Positions 17,192 through 26,587 of a DNA stretch of 64,000 nucleotides are shown one piece after another; position 1 is the stretch's first letter; every line of letters starts with the position of its first letter. The stretch is from Hymenobacter psychrophilus (GTDB taxonomy: Bacteria; Bacteroidota; Bacteroidia; Cytophagales; Hymenobacteraceae): NCBI RefSeq assembly GCF_900107135.1, contig NZ_FNOV01000014.1, positions 1 through 64,000 of the forward strand. Reading direction: 5' to 3'. A program made the position numbers and the translations under genes. The notes beneath the pieces were generated by a model. That model ran no database searches. It had not been told where the DNA came from and was given only the letters and a program-made list of their open reading frames with translations.

Positions 17192-18547
17192 TTAGTAGCC
17201 GGGGTTTTGCTCCAGGTCGGGGTCGGCTACCAAGTCGTTGAAGGGCAGCGGGAACACCCAGCGGCGCTGGTCTGTGACGCCAAGCACGGCCCCGGCACGG
17301 CCGGTGCGTACCAGGTCAAACCACCGGTCGGCCTCAAATGCAAACTCCACCCGTCGCTCGTTCTCGATGGCCAGCAACAGGGCGTCGGCCGTGGTGGCGG
17401 TGCGGGCCGGCACCCCGGCGCGGCTGCGCACGGCGTTCAGGTCGGCCAGAGCCTCAGTGAGCTTGCCCTGTTTGGCGCGGGCCTCGGCCCGGATGAGGTA
17501 TTGCTCGGCCAGGCGCAGCACGTAACTGGGGTCGTCGCGCTGGGCCGAGCGGCTGTAGAGGTTACCGTAAGTGACGCTGGTTCCGGCAATGGTGGTAGTA
17601 CCCAGCAGGGCCGAGCGGCTGCCGCCCACGGTGGGGTCATTGAGCAGCGTAATGGCGGCGGGCACGGGCTGGAAGTTAAACTGCCCACCCAGCGCGCTCG
17701 GAAACCAGTTGTTCCACATGGTGTTGGCGTCGGCGTTGCTGAAGGTGAGCTCGAAAATGGCCTCCCGGCTCCCGAACGGGGCCGTAGAAATGGCGCGGTA
17801 AGGCGTCACCAGCCCATAGTTGGCATTGCCGATTACCTGAGTGGCGTAGCTCTCGGCGTCGCTCCACTGCTGGCGGTATAGGTGCAGGCGGGCGCGCAAA
17901 GCCCGCACCGAAGCCTTCACGGCCCGGTTGCGGGTGGCAGCCTCGGGCAGCAGGGTTTCGGCCTGGGTCAGGTCCGTGAGCACTTGGTCGTAGGTCTGGG
18001 CCGGGGTGCTGCGGCGGGTGCCGCGGCCGTTCTCCTTAGTGCGGGTGGGCGTGAGTACCAGCGGTACGCCGCCCCAGCCCCGGTTCAGGTCGAAGTACAC
18101 CAGGGCCCGCAGGAAGTAAGCCTCGCCCAGCAGTTGGTTTTTCTCGGCGGCCGGCAGCAGCGGGTCACTCAGGCCAGGGACGGCCGCAATGACGTTATTG
18201 GCCCCGTTGACAGCTTGGTACATCTGCGTCCAAGCTTCGGTGATGAGCACGTTATCGGCGCTGAGCTGGTTCTGGTCGATCTGCAGAAACTGGTTGAGCG
18301 TACCATTGAAGCGCACATTCTCGCCGGGCAGAAAGCCCAGCACCGGCCAGTTGAGCTGGTAGTAGGCCTGCACCCGGTCATACACGCCGATGGTGGCCGA
18401 GCGGGCACTGCCTGCGTCGGCAATAGCCTGACCATCGGGCAACTGCTGCACCGGGGTAGGCTCCAGCAGGTCGTTGCAAGCCGATAAACTCAGAGCTGAA
18501 GCCCCCAGCACGGCGGCAAATAGTAAGTGGTAGAGCGAAGATTTCAT
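17192..18547 (-). CDS. SusD/RagB-family outer-membrane lipoprotein
   Basis: A 451-residue lipoprotein with signal MKSSLYHLLFAAVLG to LSACND. It shows SusD features: a TPR-like helical body (FLRALVYFDLNRGWGGVPLV, LRLAEQYLIRAEARAKQGKL, LADLNAVRSRAGV) and the family-typical C-terminus with ENERRVEFAFEADRWFDLVR, finishing DPDLEQNPGY. SusD proteins cap the SusC barrel and bind substrate at the cell surface. The gene starts 14 bases after the SusC stop and precedes the ATP-grasp gene by 53 bases. Confidence 0.95.
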   Translation of the reverse strand: MKSSLYHLLFAAVLGASALSLSACNDLLEPTPVQQLPDGQAIADAGSARSATIGVYDRVQAYYQLNWPVLGFLPGENVRFNGTLNQFLQIDQNQLSADNVLITEAWTQMYQAVNGANNVIAAVPGLSDPLLPAAEKNQLLGEAYFLRALVYFDLNRGWGGVPLVLTPTRTKENGRGTRRSTPAQTYDQVLTDLTQAETLLPEAATRNRAVKASVRALRARLHLYRQQWSDAESYATQVIGNANYGLVTPYRAISTAPFGSREAIFELTFSNADANTMWNNWFPSALGGQFNFQPVPAAITLLNDPTVGGSRSALLGTTTIAGTSVTYGNLYSRSAQRDDPSYVLRLAEQYLIRAEARAKQGKLTEALADLNAVRSRAGVPARTATTADALLLAIENERRVEFAFEADRWFDLVRTGRAGAVLGVTDQRRWVFPLPFNDLVADPDLEQNPGY

Positions 18548-18561
18548 CTGATGGCAAAGGC

Positions 18562-21500
18562 TTAGAGTCCAATCGTTACGCCCACCTGGAAGGTGCGCGG
18601 CTGGGGCACCGTGGCCCAGTCGAAGTTTTTGGTGTTGCTCACCCCGCTCTGCGAGTTCACCTCGGGGTCGAGGCCGGAGTAGGGCGTGAGGGTGAACAGG
18701 TTGGCCGCCTGCACGTACACGCGCAGCGAGTTAAGGCGGGCCTTGCTGGCCACGTCCTTCGGCACGGTGTAGCCGAGCGAGAGGGTGCGCAGGCGCAGAA
18801 AGGAGCCGTCCTCCAGATACCGGTCGCTCAGGTTCTGCACCACGCCGCCGTAGTTGTTGGAGGCCGGGTTGGTGGTCAGGCGCGGAATGTCGGTCTGGTC
18901 GCCGGGCTGCTGCCAGCGGTCCAGCTGCTCGCGCAGATAGCCAATGTTGCTCTGCGTGCCGCCGTGCACCAGGAAGAAGCGGTTCATGTTCATGATTTTC
19001 GCCCCTTGCTCGAAGTTGAGCGTGAAGCCCAGATCCAGCCCTTTATAGGTGACTGAGTTAGTCAGTCCCCCAAAATAGTTGGGCCAGGCGTTGCCCACCA
19101 GCTGGCGGTCGGCCACGGTCAGCTGCCCGTCGCCGTTTGCGTCCTCGTATTGAGCGTCGCCGTTTTCGGGGTTCACGCCGGTCTGGTTATAGAGCCAGAA
19201 CGAGAAGAGTGGAGCCCCTTCTTCCAGTCGGAAAATGTCGCGTGAGCCCGAGGTGATGGGCGCGGCCAGCTTCTCAATTTTGTTCACGTTGCGGGCCACG
19301 TTGGCCGTGGTGCTCCACTGCACAGCGGCGGTGCGCGGCAGCCAGTTGGCCGTCACCTGCCCCTCGAAGCCCTTGTTGCTCACGGCCCCGTAGTTCTCCA
19401 CCACCGAGGCGAAGCCGGTTTTGCGCGGCACCGGCACGTCCAGCAGCAGGCCGGAGGTGTACTTGTCGTAATAGTTGAACTCCAGCAGCAGGCGGTTCTG
19501 CAGCACGGCCGCGTCCAGGCCCACGTTCCACTGGCGGGTGCTTTCCCAGCTCAGCGCGGGGTTGGCCAGCTGCAGGGGCCGGGTGCCCGGCAAGTCGAGG
19601 TAGTTGGCCCCGCCCTGCACCAGCCCGCGGGCAGCAAAGTCGCTGATTCCAGCCTGGTTGCCGGTTTTGCCCAGGCTACCGCGCAGCTTCAGCTCCTGAA
19701 ACACGTTCAGGTTGCGGATAAATTCTTCCTCGCCCAGGCGCCAGCCCAGGCCCACGGCCGGGAAGTAGCCCCAGCGGTTGTCGGCCCCGAAGCGGGACGA
19801 AGCGTCGGCCCGCACGCTCACGTCGGCCGTATAGCGCTGTTTGAAGCTGTAAGTGGCCTTGCCGAAGAAGGAAAGCAGCCCTGCCTGGGAGCGGGCCGAG
19901 GAGCCCGTTTGGGTAGCGGCCGAGGCAATGCTGGTCAAATCGTTGCTCGGAAACTGCTGGCCGGCCAAGCTGGTGCGCTGGAAGGTGTTTTTCTGGATGG
20001 TGTTGCCCACCAACGCCTGCAGCGAGTGGTTTTCGCCGAAATCCACTGAGTAGTTCAGGGTCTGCTCGTTGAGCAGAGTGATGTCGCGCGAGAGGAAGGA
20101 GGTGGCCGTGCCCCGGGGCTGCCCGGCCAGAATGAGCGTGTTGTTGAAGTTGTTCTCGTACATATCGTTGAAGTCGATGCTCCAACTGCTGCGCAGGGTC
20201 AGGTGCTTGCCAAACTGGTACTGTCCGTACACGTTCGAGATGACGCGCGAGCCCACCGCATCGTTGTTGAGGTTGTCAATCAGGGCCTGGTGGTTGTCGA
20301 AGGAGCCGTACTTGGCGTAGGAGCGGTCGGGATTGTAGACCGGCAGGTTGGTGCGCGGAAACAGGGCCGAGTTGATGACGCCCACCGGGTTGTTGTCGTT
20401 GCTGCTCACGTTGCGGTGGGTGCGCGTGAGGGCCGTGCTGGTGCCGATGCGCAGCCGGTCCGTGACGGTGTTATCCAGGTTGACGCGCAGACTGAACCGG
20501 TCGAAATTGGTGGGCCGGGCAATACTTTGCTGCCGGAAGTATCCCCCGCCCACGTAGAACTGGGTCTTCTCCGAGCCCCCAGCCGCCGACAGCTCGTAGC
20601 TCTGGGTCTGGGCCGTGCGGAACACGTCCGAGAGCCGGTCGTAGGTTTGCTGCTCCTCGGGCAGGCCGCGCCCCCCCGCGGACACCGGTCGATAGGGCAG
20701 CTGCGCGGGGTTTCCGCCGTCGTTGAGGAACCGCTCGTTTTCCAGTTGGGCCAGCTCTGGGCCGGTTACCAGCTCGTACTGCTTGGGGGCCTTCGACCAG
20801 GCGTGGTAGGTGTTGAAGGTAATGCGGGTTTTGTCGCCGGCCTTGCCGCGCTTGGTGGTAATGAGCACTACCCCGTTGGCCCCCCGCGAGCCGTAAATGG
20901 CCGTGGCGTTGGCATCCTTCAGGATTTCGATACTCTCGATGTCCTGCGGATTGATATCGGCCAGCGGGTTGCTGGCCACTTGGTTGCCCAGGCCGGTGGC
21001 AATCAGGTTGGTGTTGTTGATGAACACGCCGTCCACTACGTACAGCGGATCGTTGCTGGCATTTACCGAGTTGCTGCCCCGGATGCGGATAAAAATACCG
21101 CCGCCCGGTACGCCCGAGTTGGCCGACACCTGCACGCCCGGGGCTTTGCCCTGCAGCAGCTGGTCGGGGCTGGCGGCCGGAATATCCTTGAGCGCGTCGC
21201 CGCTCACCGAACTAATGGCGCTGGTCAGCGTCTTGCGGTTCTGCTCACTGTAGCCCGTCACCACTACCTCCGAGAGCTGCTTCACGTCGGCTTTTAGGAC
21301 TACGCTCACCGCACCGGCCGCGGCGGACACGGTCTGGGTTTCGTAGCCGATAGCACTGAGCAGCAGCGTACTGTTGCCGGAAGGCAGGGTCAGGGAGAAG
21401 CGCCCGTCGGGGCCGGTGGAGGTGCCGGTGGTAGTACCCTTAATGAGTACCGTCACGCCCGGCAGGGGGCTGCGGTCAGCGGCATCCGTGACGATGCCCG

Positions 21501-21591
21501 TCACGGTTTGGGTGGGGGCGGTCTGGGCCATACTTGGCTGTGCCAGGCTGGCCACGACTGCTGGCAACGCCAGCAGGGTAGAAGATTTCAT
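18562..21591 (-). CDS. SusC/RagA-family TonB-linked transporter
   Basis: A 1009-residue outer-membrane transporter. Signal peptide about residues 1-22, then a carboxypeptidase-like regulatory domain (TGIVTDAADRSPLPGVTVLI), the SusC signature before the plug (VVVTGYSEQNRKTL), the plug itself (VSGDALKDIPAASPDQLLQG, GSNSVNASNDPLYVVDGV, SRGANGVVLITTKRG), and a large barrel. It is first of the four-gene minus-strand operon SusC-SusD-ATP-grasp-LLM. There is no extracellular glycosidase or anti-sigma pair in the operon, so the substrate is probably not a polysaccharide. No clear promoter was found in the upstream gap. Confidence 0.95.
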   Translation of the reverse strand: MKSSTLLALPAVVASLAQPSMAQTAPTQTVTGIVTDAADRSPLPGVTVLIKGTTTGTSTGPDGRFSLTLPSGNSTLLLSAIGYETQTVSAAAGAVSVVLKADVKQLSEVVVTGYSEQNRKTLTSAISSVSGDALKDIPAASPDQLLQGKAPGVQVSANSGVPGGGIFIRIRGSNSVNASNDPLYVVDGVFINNTNLIATGLGNQVASNPLADINPQDIESIEILKDANATAIYGSRGANGVVLITTKRGKAGDKTRITFNTYHAWSKAPKQYELVTGPELAQLENERFLNDGGNPAQLPYRPVSAGGRGLPEEQQTYDRLSDVFRTAQTQSYELSAAGGSEKTQFYVGGGYFRQQSIARPTNFDRFSLRVNLDNTVTDRLRIGTSTALTRTHRNVSSNDNNPVGVINSALFPRTNLPVYNPDRSYAKYGSFDNHQALIDNLNNDAVGSRVISNVYGQYQFGKHLTLRSSWSIDFNDMYENNFNNTLILAGQPRGTATSFLSRDITLLNEQTLNYSVDFGENHSLQALVGNTIQKNTFQRTSLAGQQFPSNDLTSIASAATQTGSSARSQAGLLSFFGKATYSFKQRYTADVSVRADASSRFGADNRWGYFPAVGLGWRLGEEEFIRNLNVFQELKLRGSLGKTGNQAGISDFAARGLVQGGANYLDLPGTRPLQLANPALSWESTRQWNVGLDAAVLQNRLLLEFNYYDKYTSGLLLDVPVPRKTGFASVVENYGAVSNKGFEGQVTANWLPRTAAVQWSTTANVARNVNKIEKLAAPITSGSRDIFRLEEGAPLFSFWLYNQTGVNPENGDAQYEDANGDGQLTVADRQLVGNAWPNYFGGLTNSVTYKGLDLGFTLNFEQGAKIMNMNRFFLVHGGTQSNIGYLREQLDRWQQPGDQTDIPRLTTNPASNNYGGVVQNLSDRYLEDGSFLRLRTLSLGYTVPKDVASKARLNSLRVYVQAANLFTLTPYSGLDPEVNSQSGVSNTKNFDWATVPQPRTFQVGVTIGL

Positions 21592-22829
21592 ATGGGGAAA
21601 GGGGAAGGTGTGTCTGGGGATATTGGGCCCTACTGCCGGCTGTTGGCCCCTTTCCGCCTGCTGCTACCCTGAAAATGCTGCTGGCCCACTGCCCACTCAG
21701 TTACCTGTTTCCGGCCCTGCCGCTGCCGCCGAAAGTGGAAAGCGCGGAGTTCAACCGTAAAACAGGGGGGCTGCCGTGCTCGCTCCCGCGAAACCGGCTT
21801 GATTAGCTACTAATAAAAAGCAGGGGGAACAGCCAGCAAGTGGCAAGGGCAGCACTCAGACCTGATAAGGACAGGTGCCGTAACGCCGCAAATCAAGTGC
21901 ATGAGGCAACCTGAGCGGGGCAAGCGGGGGACCATAACTGGCCCGGTAGCGCGGTGAGCAGCTACAAAAGTGGTAAGCGGGGGAAGGGTGTTACGCCCTA
22001 GCAGTCCCGGCCTACCGTCGGCATACAGACGGGGCCGCGCATCATGCCATAACATCCAAGCTGTACAGCCAGACTGATATGGATACTAGCGGGAATGCGG
22101 GTGAAGGAGTTCACGGCGTTCTTGTTTTTATATGGTCAGGACTTGGCACCGTTCCGGAGTTTCCGGGGGTTGTCGGCGGTTCATAGAGCCTGTCTCTCCG
22201 CGCCTCTTTATAAAAACAATCCTTTGTGGGGGAAAGAATTGGTGCTGCAAATGTACGAGCGGATTTTTTTAAGATCCAAATTAATTATTTTTGAGGGGGC
22301 TTAAAGCAGCCGTAGCGAGCCCGGAAGAAGAGCTTCAGGACGCCATCGGAGACAGTGAAAATCGTTCAACTCAAGATCCTGATACCTGCACATCCGACCA
22401 GCGTTTCCATATGTGCCGCCCACCCAGAAATACTGCACTTGCGGTCTTTTTTTCGCCTTTTTAGCTTCTCTTCAGCCGCTTTCTTGCCCAGAAAACGGCT
22501 GAAGAAATACTAGTGTTGTTACTCCTCAATTCCCTGACTTCATCGCGTGACGGTGGCCACCGGGCCACCTCTTTAGGATGTATAAAAGATTGATCCAAAA
22601 GTTAAACGGGCGGGGCCTCTCAGGTTTTTTTTGAGGCTAATGGTCTCCGTTTCGGCCGCTTTCATACGAAACAGCGCCAGTGATTTTTCAGCATATAAGG
22701 GAGTAGCGCGAAACGCTGATTTGCGGATCGGTAAACGATGCCTGGGACCTGACATTAGAAGGAGAAAATAGGAAAAACACCGCGCAGGTCGTAGCGCAAA
22801 TAGTATAGCTGGCGCCAGAGGACGGATTA
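21592..22829. other. Long gap upstream of SusC, no gene recognised
   Basis: About 1.2 kb without a convincing gene. Short frames at 21810-22055 (-), 22095-22304 (+) and 22573-22755 (-) have no recognisable family pattern. The part 21592-21820 is the leader of the SusC operon; I saw no TAnnTTTG box or riboswitch core there. The part from 22130 to 22800 is more AT-rich and contains short poly-T runs, consistent with old mobile DNA next to the IS element. Confidence 0.5.
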
Positions 22830-23895
22830 ATAGGACTTACGCACTTGGTGATATCCTGAGTCAAAACCCTGCCCGATGGTTACCCAAGCTACCTAATATC
22901 GAGCATTTGCTTAGCACACCGCGCAACTACACCTGCACGCACCTAGCCGAGCATCTGGCCGATGTCAGCCACGACTAGGTGAACCGGTTTTTGCGCACCA
23001 GCCACTTGCCGGCCCACCAGTTGCGGGAGTTGGTGCGGCCGCTACTCAACGACTCGCCCGAAGCCTTCCTGCTCGTCGACGACAGTGTACAGGACAAGCG
23101 CTATTCCCGTTTTATCGATGTGGCCAAACGCCAGTACTCGGGCGCCGTGCACGGCATGGTCACCGGCATCGGCCTGGTCAACCTGGTGCATAATAATGGC
23201 CAGGCCGGTGATTTTCTGCCCCTCGATTATCGGGTCTATGCCCCCCAGGACGACCTGCAGACCAAGAATGATACTTTCTGGCCATGTTCGGCCAGGTAGT
23301 GGCCGAGGGCACAATTCAGGCGCGCACCTTCTTGTTCGATTGCTGGTACGCCGGCAGCACCACCCTCAAGCGCATTCACCGCGCCGGCTGAATCTTTTTT
23401 ACCAACCTCAAAAGCAACCGGCGCGTGAGCGTGCGCAAAGAAACGGGCTATCAGGCCCTGGACACGCTTGAGCCCCGGCACGGGGCTGGAGCGCGGGGGT
23501 AGAAGTGCGGTTGAAAGAAGTGCCTTTTGCCGTCAAACTCTTCAAGCTGGTGGCCACGAACGGCGACGTTGAATGGGTGATTTCCAACCACCTGGCCGCT
23601 CATTTGAGCCGGGAAATGGTTATTGAGGCCGTACAGGTGCGCTGGCAGGTGGAGGAGTTTCACCGCAGCTTCAAGCAGTTGACTGAGGCCGAGAAGTGCC
23701 AGTGCCGCAAGAGCCAGGCCCAGCGCAACCACTTCGCCTGTTGCTATCTGGCCTGGGTGTCCTTGCGCCAGTTTGCCCGGCATGCCACCCAAACCATGTA
23801 GCAGGCCCAGCAGCAGCAATAGGCCCCTTACTTGCGCCAGCTACTGGCTAAACCCCTCATTCCCGCACTGCTGCCACCAACTGCGTAAGTCCTAT
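22830..23895 (+). mobile_element. Dead IS701-type insertion sequence
   Basis: Bounded by inverted ends ATAGGACTTACGCA at 22830-22843 and its complement at 23882-23895, each followed inward by TTGGTG. The plus-strand transposase is split by stops: after an N-terminal piece ending in TAG at 22976, the main piece reads FLLVDDSVQDKRYSRF, VHGMVTGIGLVNLVH and GDFLPLDYRVYAP. It continues in a second frame with TIQARTFLFDCWYAGS and a TGA before IFFTNLKSN, and in a third with LKEVPFAVKLFKLVA and WQVEEFHRSFKQLTEAEKCQ. The pattern VDDS, FDxWY, then RWQVEEFHR fits the IS701 DDE transposase family. With at least two stops and two frameshifts it is inactive. No target duplication was evident. Confidence 0.85.
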
Positions 23896-24014
23896 ACCAG
23901 TGACCTCCCGCCACAACACCAACGTAATGGCTTGGCGGGCTGAAACCGCTACCCGATGTTGCTACTCGAAAACCACATGACAATAGCCAGTGAGGCCGGC
24001 GGAATAAGTGGCTA

Positions 24015-24926
24015 TTAAGGTCTGGAGCGTCGATGCTCAGGCCAGTGATTGGGTAAGGTGATAAACAAGTCCGGGTAATCAGTGATGATGCCGTCCACGC
24101 GCAACTGCATCAGCTGTTCGATAGCAGCAGCAGAATTTACGGTCCAGGCAATCACCTGAATGTCATTCTTATGGCAAGCCGCCACGAGTGCGGCGGTTAC
24201 CAGCCGGTAAGCAGGGCTATAGATGCTGGGCCGGAAGCTAAGGCGGTGCAGGTTGGCGTCAAGCCCGAGCAGATTTTCCACCAGAAGCGCCGTGCGCCAT
24301 GTTGGCTCAGCTTTATGCACCAGCTCCAGCGTACGCGGGTCGAAGGATTGAACGGTGACGCGGCCTGCAATGCCCTTGGCGCGTACCACGGCCAGCAGCA
24401 GGTCCACAAACGGTTCGGGCGCCGGATGCAGGGTACCGTCGCCGGCCGGAGTAGTTTTGGTTTCGATATTGTAGTGCGGCGCGGGCAGCTTTTTCAGGCG
24501 GGCGTAGGCTTCTGCTGAGTCGATGACCTCGGTCAGGAGCGGCTTATAGGTGCGTAGTTTCTGCTGCCTCGGGAACTTGGCATACAACTTACTGCCCACA
24601 TCGTAACGCCTGATTTCGGCGTAGGGCAGATCGTAGAGGCGGTGTTGCTGTTCCTCGGTTTTGGCAATCGGCTGGCCGTTGGGCATCAGCACGAAGTCGG
24701 CGTTTAAAAACGGGTCGTGGGAGAGCATGAGCTGATTGTCTTGGCTGACCAGCACATCCATTTCCAGCGTGGTTACGCCCAGATCCTGCGCTTTGCGCAT
24801 GGCCGGAATGGTATTTTCGGGCATCAGGCCGCGGCAACCCCGGTGCCCCTGGCGGTCGAGCGGCGCGGTCTGGGCGGTGGCGGTGAAGGTGCCAAACAGA
24901 AAGAGAAACAGCGGTAGAAACTTCAT
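24015..24926 (-). CDS. Glycerophosphodiester phosphodiesterase, secreted
   Basis: A 303-residue enzyme with signal peptide MKFLPLFLFLFGTFTATA, which sets the start at 24926. It has the GDPD TIM-barrel signature: His28-Arg29 (GHRGCRG), PENT at 36-39, the metal pair Glu55/Asp57 (LEMD) and catalytic His70 in LSHDP. It also has HYNIETKTT, VTVQSFDPR and the C-terminal WTVNS and DGIITDYPDL blocks. It hydrolyses glycerophosphodiesters to glycerol-3-phosphate and an alcohol, most likely in the periplasm. It is the last gene of the SusC-SusD-phosphoesterase-GDPD operon, 86 bases after the metallophosphoesterase. Confidence 0.93.
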   Translation of the reverse strand: MKFLPLFLFLFGTFTATAQTAPLDRQGHRGCRGLMPENTIPAMRKAQDLGVTTLEMDVLVSQDNQLMLSHDPFLNADFVLMPNGQPIAKTEEQQHRLYDLPYAEIRRYDVGSKLYAKFPRQQKLRTYKPLLTEVIDSAEAYARLKKLPAPHYNIETKTTPAGDGTLHPAPEPFVDLLLAVVRAKGIAGRVTVQSFDPRTLELVHKAEPTWRTALLVENLLGLDANLHRLSFRPSIYSPAYRLVTAALVAACHKNDIQVIAWTVNSAAAIEQLMQLRVDGIITDYPDLFITLPNHWPEHRRSRP

Positions 24927-25012
24927 TATCGGGCGTAAGCAGACAGATGGCAAAACTCCGCAGCCCAGGGCAACGGCCCCGAACTACGGAGCGAAGGCCG
25001 CGGGAGAACTGT

Positions 25013-26518
25013 TTACGCGCTCAGCGTGTCGGTGTACACCTGCCCGAACCGGTCAGTGACTTCCACCCGAATCTGCCGCGCCTGCGCCGATACGTTGGCC
25101 ACGAACAAATGCTCGGTGAGGGTCGGCTCTACCCACTTGTGCTTGGTGGGCAGCGCCGGCCCCGCGTGCAGTTGCACCGACAGCGGATCGAGGCCGGTAT
25201 ACTGGCGCATGGCGCCCTTACGTACGCCGTCCTCAAACCAGGCTACTTGCCAGGTGGGGTCCCAGTTCCAGACGTTCACGACCAGCGCCTCGGGGCGGTC
25301 TGGCAGGCTGCCTTTGGGGTAGACGCGGAACTGGTGGCTGCGTTCCTGGCCGATGGCCTTGTAGTACCATTTTAGCTCGGATCCGTGCACTTCATAAACG
25401 CCGTAGCCGCCGGGCGTACCATCGGTGCAGATGGGACCGGTCCACCACGCGCCGCATACCGTGCCGTGCACGTGTTCGGTCACATTGTCGGCGGTTTGCA
25501 GCACCTCGTTGAAATGGGTGTGGCCCGACATAATGTGGGCTCGATAGGGCTTCAGCAGCCGGTACAGCTCGTGGCGGTTGGCTACTACGCCGCCCATGGG
25601 TTCTTCCTTCTCTTTGTTGCGCAGGTGCTGCCGGGTGTAGGGCGGAATGTGCAAACTCACTACCACCGTCGTGCCGGCTTTCACGTGGGCCAGATCCTGC
25701 TCCAGCCACGCCAGTTGCCGCTCGGTGAGGTACCCAATATACTTCTTGGGCGGGCCGATGAAAAACACGTCATCCAGCACCACATAGTGAATTTCGCCCC
25801 GATTGAACGAGTAGTACGTGGGGCCGAACAGCTGCTTGAACGTGTCGGACGAGTGCTCATCGGTGCGGGCCGTCAGGTCCATGTCGTGGTTGCCGATTAC
25901 CTGGAAGAACGGGATGCCGGTGCTGGCTACCCCCTGCTTGTAGTCTTCGAAGAGTTCGAATCGGTCCCACACCAAATCCCCGCACCCGATGCCGTGAAAC
26001 AGCGTGTTCGGACCGTAGCTGGCTATCAGCTTTTGGGTATCGGGTACGGCTGTGGCCTTGAACTCGGCGGCATCGGCTTTGGAAATCATCTGCGGATCGG
26101 CCCACACAATAAAGTTGTGCTGAGTATCATCCTGGCGGAGCTTGCGCAGCTCGAAATCGGCCCTGAAGCGCCCCTTCACCGGCTCTTTGCGGCGGTAGAA
26201 GCGCGTTACGCCCTGCTCGTGCGCAAACTCGTAGCCACGCGGTACCGATAGGAATACGAACTCAGTGGCGCCGCTGCTGTCCAATTCGTACTGCCCCCTG
26301 GCATCCGTGAGCGTGACGCCAATGCCGTCTGAAACGGCCACGCCGGCAATGCCCTGGCCTCCTGCCTGCACCTTGCCGCTGAGCGTAACCACAGTAGTTT
26401 CCAGGCTGGCCGCCGTGGCCACTGCCTTCGGCCGGGCCAGTCCTAGGTTCACGTCCAGCGTTATACCCAGGCCCGCCAGGCCGATGGATTTGAGAAAGGT
26501 TCTGCGTTGTTGCGACAT
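25013..26518 (-). CDS. Calcineurin-like phosphoesterase with Tat signal
   Basis: A 501-residue protein starting at ATG 26518; its N-terminus SQQRRTFLKSIGLAGLGI is a twin-arginine signal. A carboxypeptidase-like beta domain follows (VTLSGKVQAGGQGIAGVAVS). The metallophosphatase core has the expected metal ligands in VWADPQM, CGDLVWD, VIGNHDMD, SLHIPPY and MSGHTHFNE. A C-terminal beta domain is present. This three-part layout is that of Bacteroidota metallophosphatases with N- and C-terminal accessory domains. It probably acts on phosphomono- or diesters in the periplasm. It sits between SusD and GDPD in one operon. Confidence 0.9.
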   Translation of the reverse strand: MSQQRRTFLKSIGLAGLGITLDVNLGLARPKAVATAASLETTVVTLSGKVQAGGQGIAGVAVSDGIGVTLTDARGQYELDSSGATEFVFLSVPRGYEFAHEQGVTRFYRRKEPVKGRFRADFELRKLRQDDTQHNFIVWADPQMISKADAAEFKATAVPDTQKLIASYGPNTLFHGIGCGDLVWDRFELFEDYKQGVASTGIPFFQVIGNHDMDLTARTDEHSSDTFKQLFGPTYYSFNRGEIHYVVLDDVFFIGPPKKYIGYLTERQLAWLEQDLAHVKAGTTVVVSLHIPPYTRQHLRNKEKEEPMGGVVANRHELYRLLKPYRAHIMSGHTHFNEVLQTADNVTEHVHGTVCGAWWTGPICTDGTPGGYGVYEVHGSELKWYYKAIGQERSHQFRVYPKGSLPDRPEALVVNVWNWDPTWQVAWFEDGVRKGAMRQYTGLDPLSVQLHAGPALPTKHKWVEPTLTEHLFVANVSAQARQIRVEVTDRFGQVYTDTLSA

Positions 26519-26587
26519 TATGCGAGTGTCGATTAAGCGGGTTTCAATTAAACAGAATAGCAAATGCCTTTAGAGGGAGCCGTTACG

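Noticed and set aside
21592..21820. Possible riboswitch in the SusC leader, given the sulfur-like LLM gene downstream
   Set aside because: I could not fit the conserved core of SAM-type or other known riboswitches on the minus strand.
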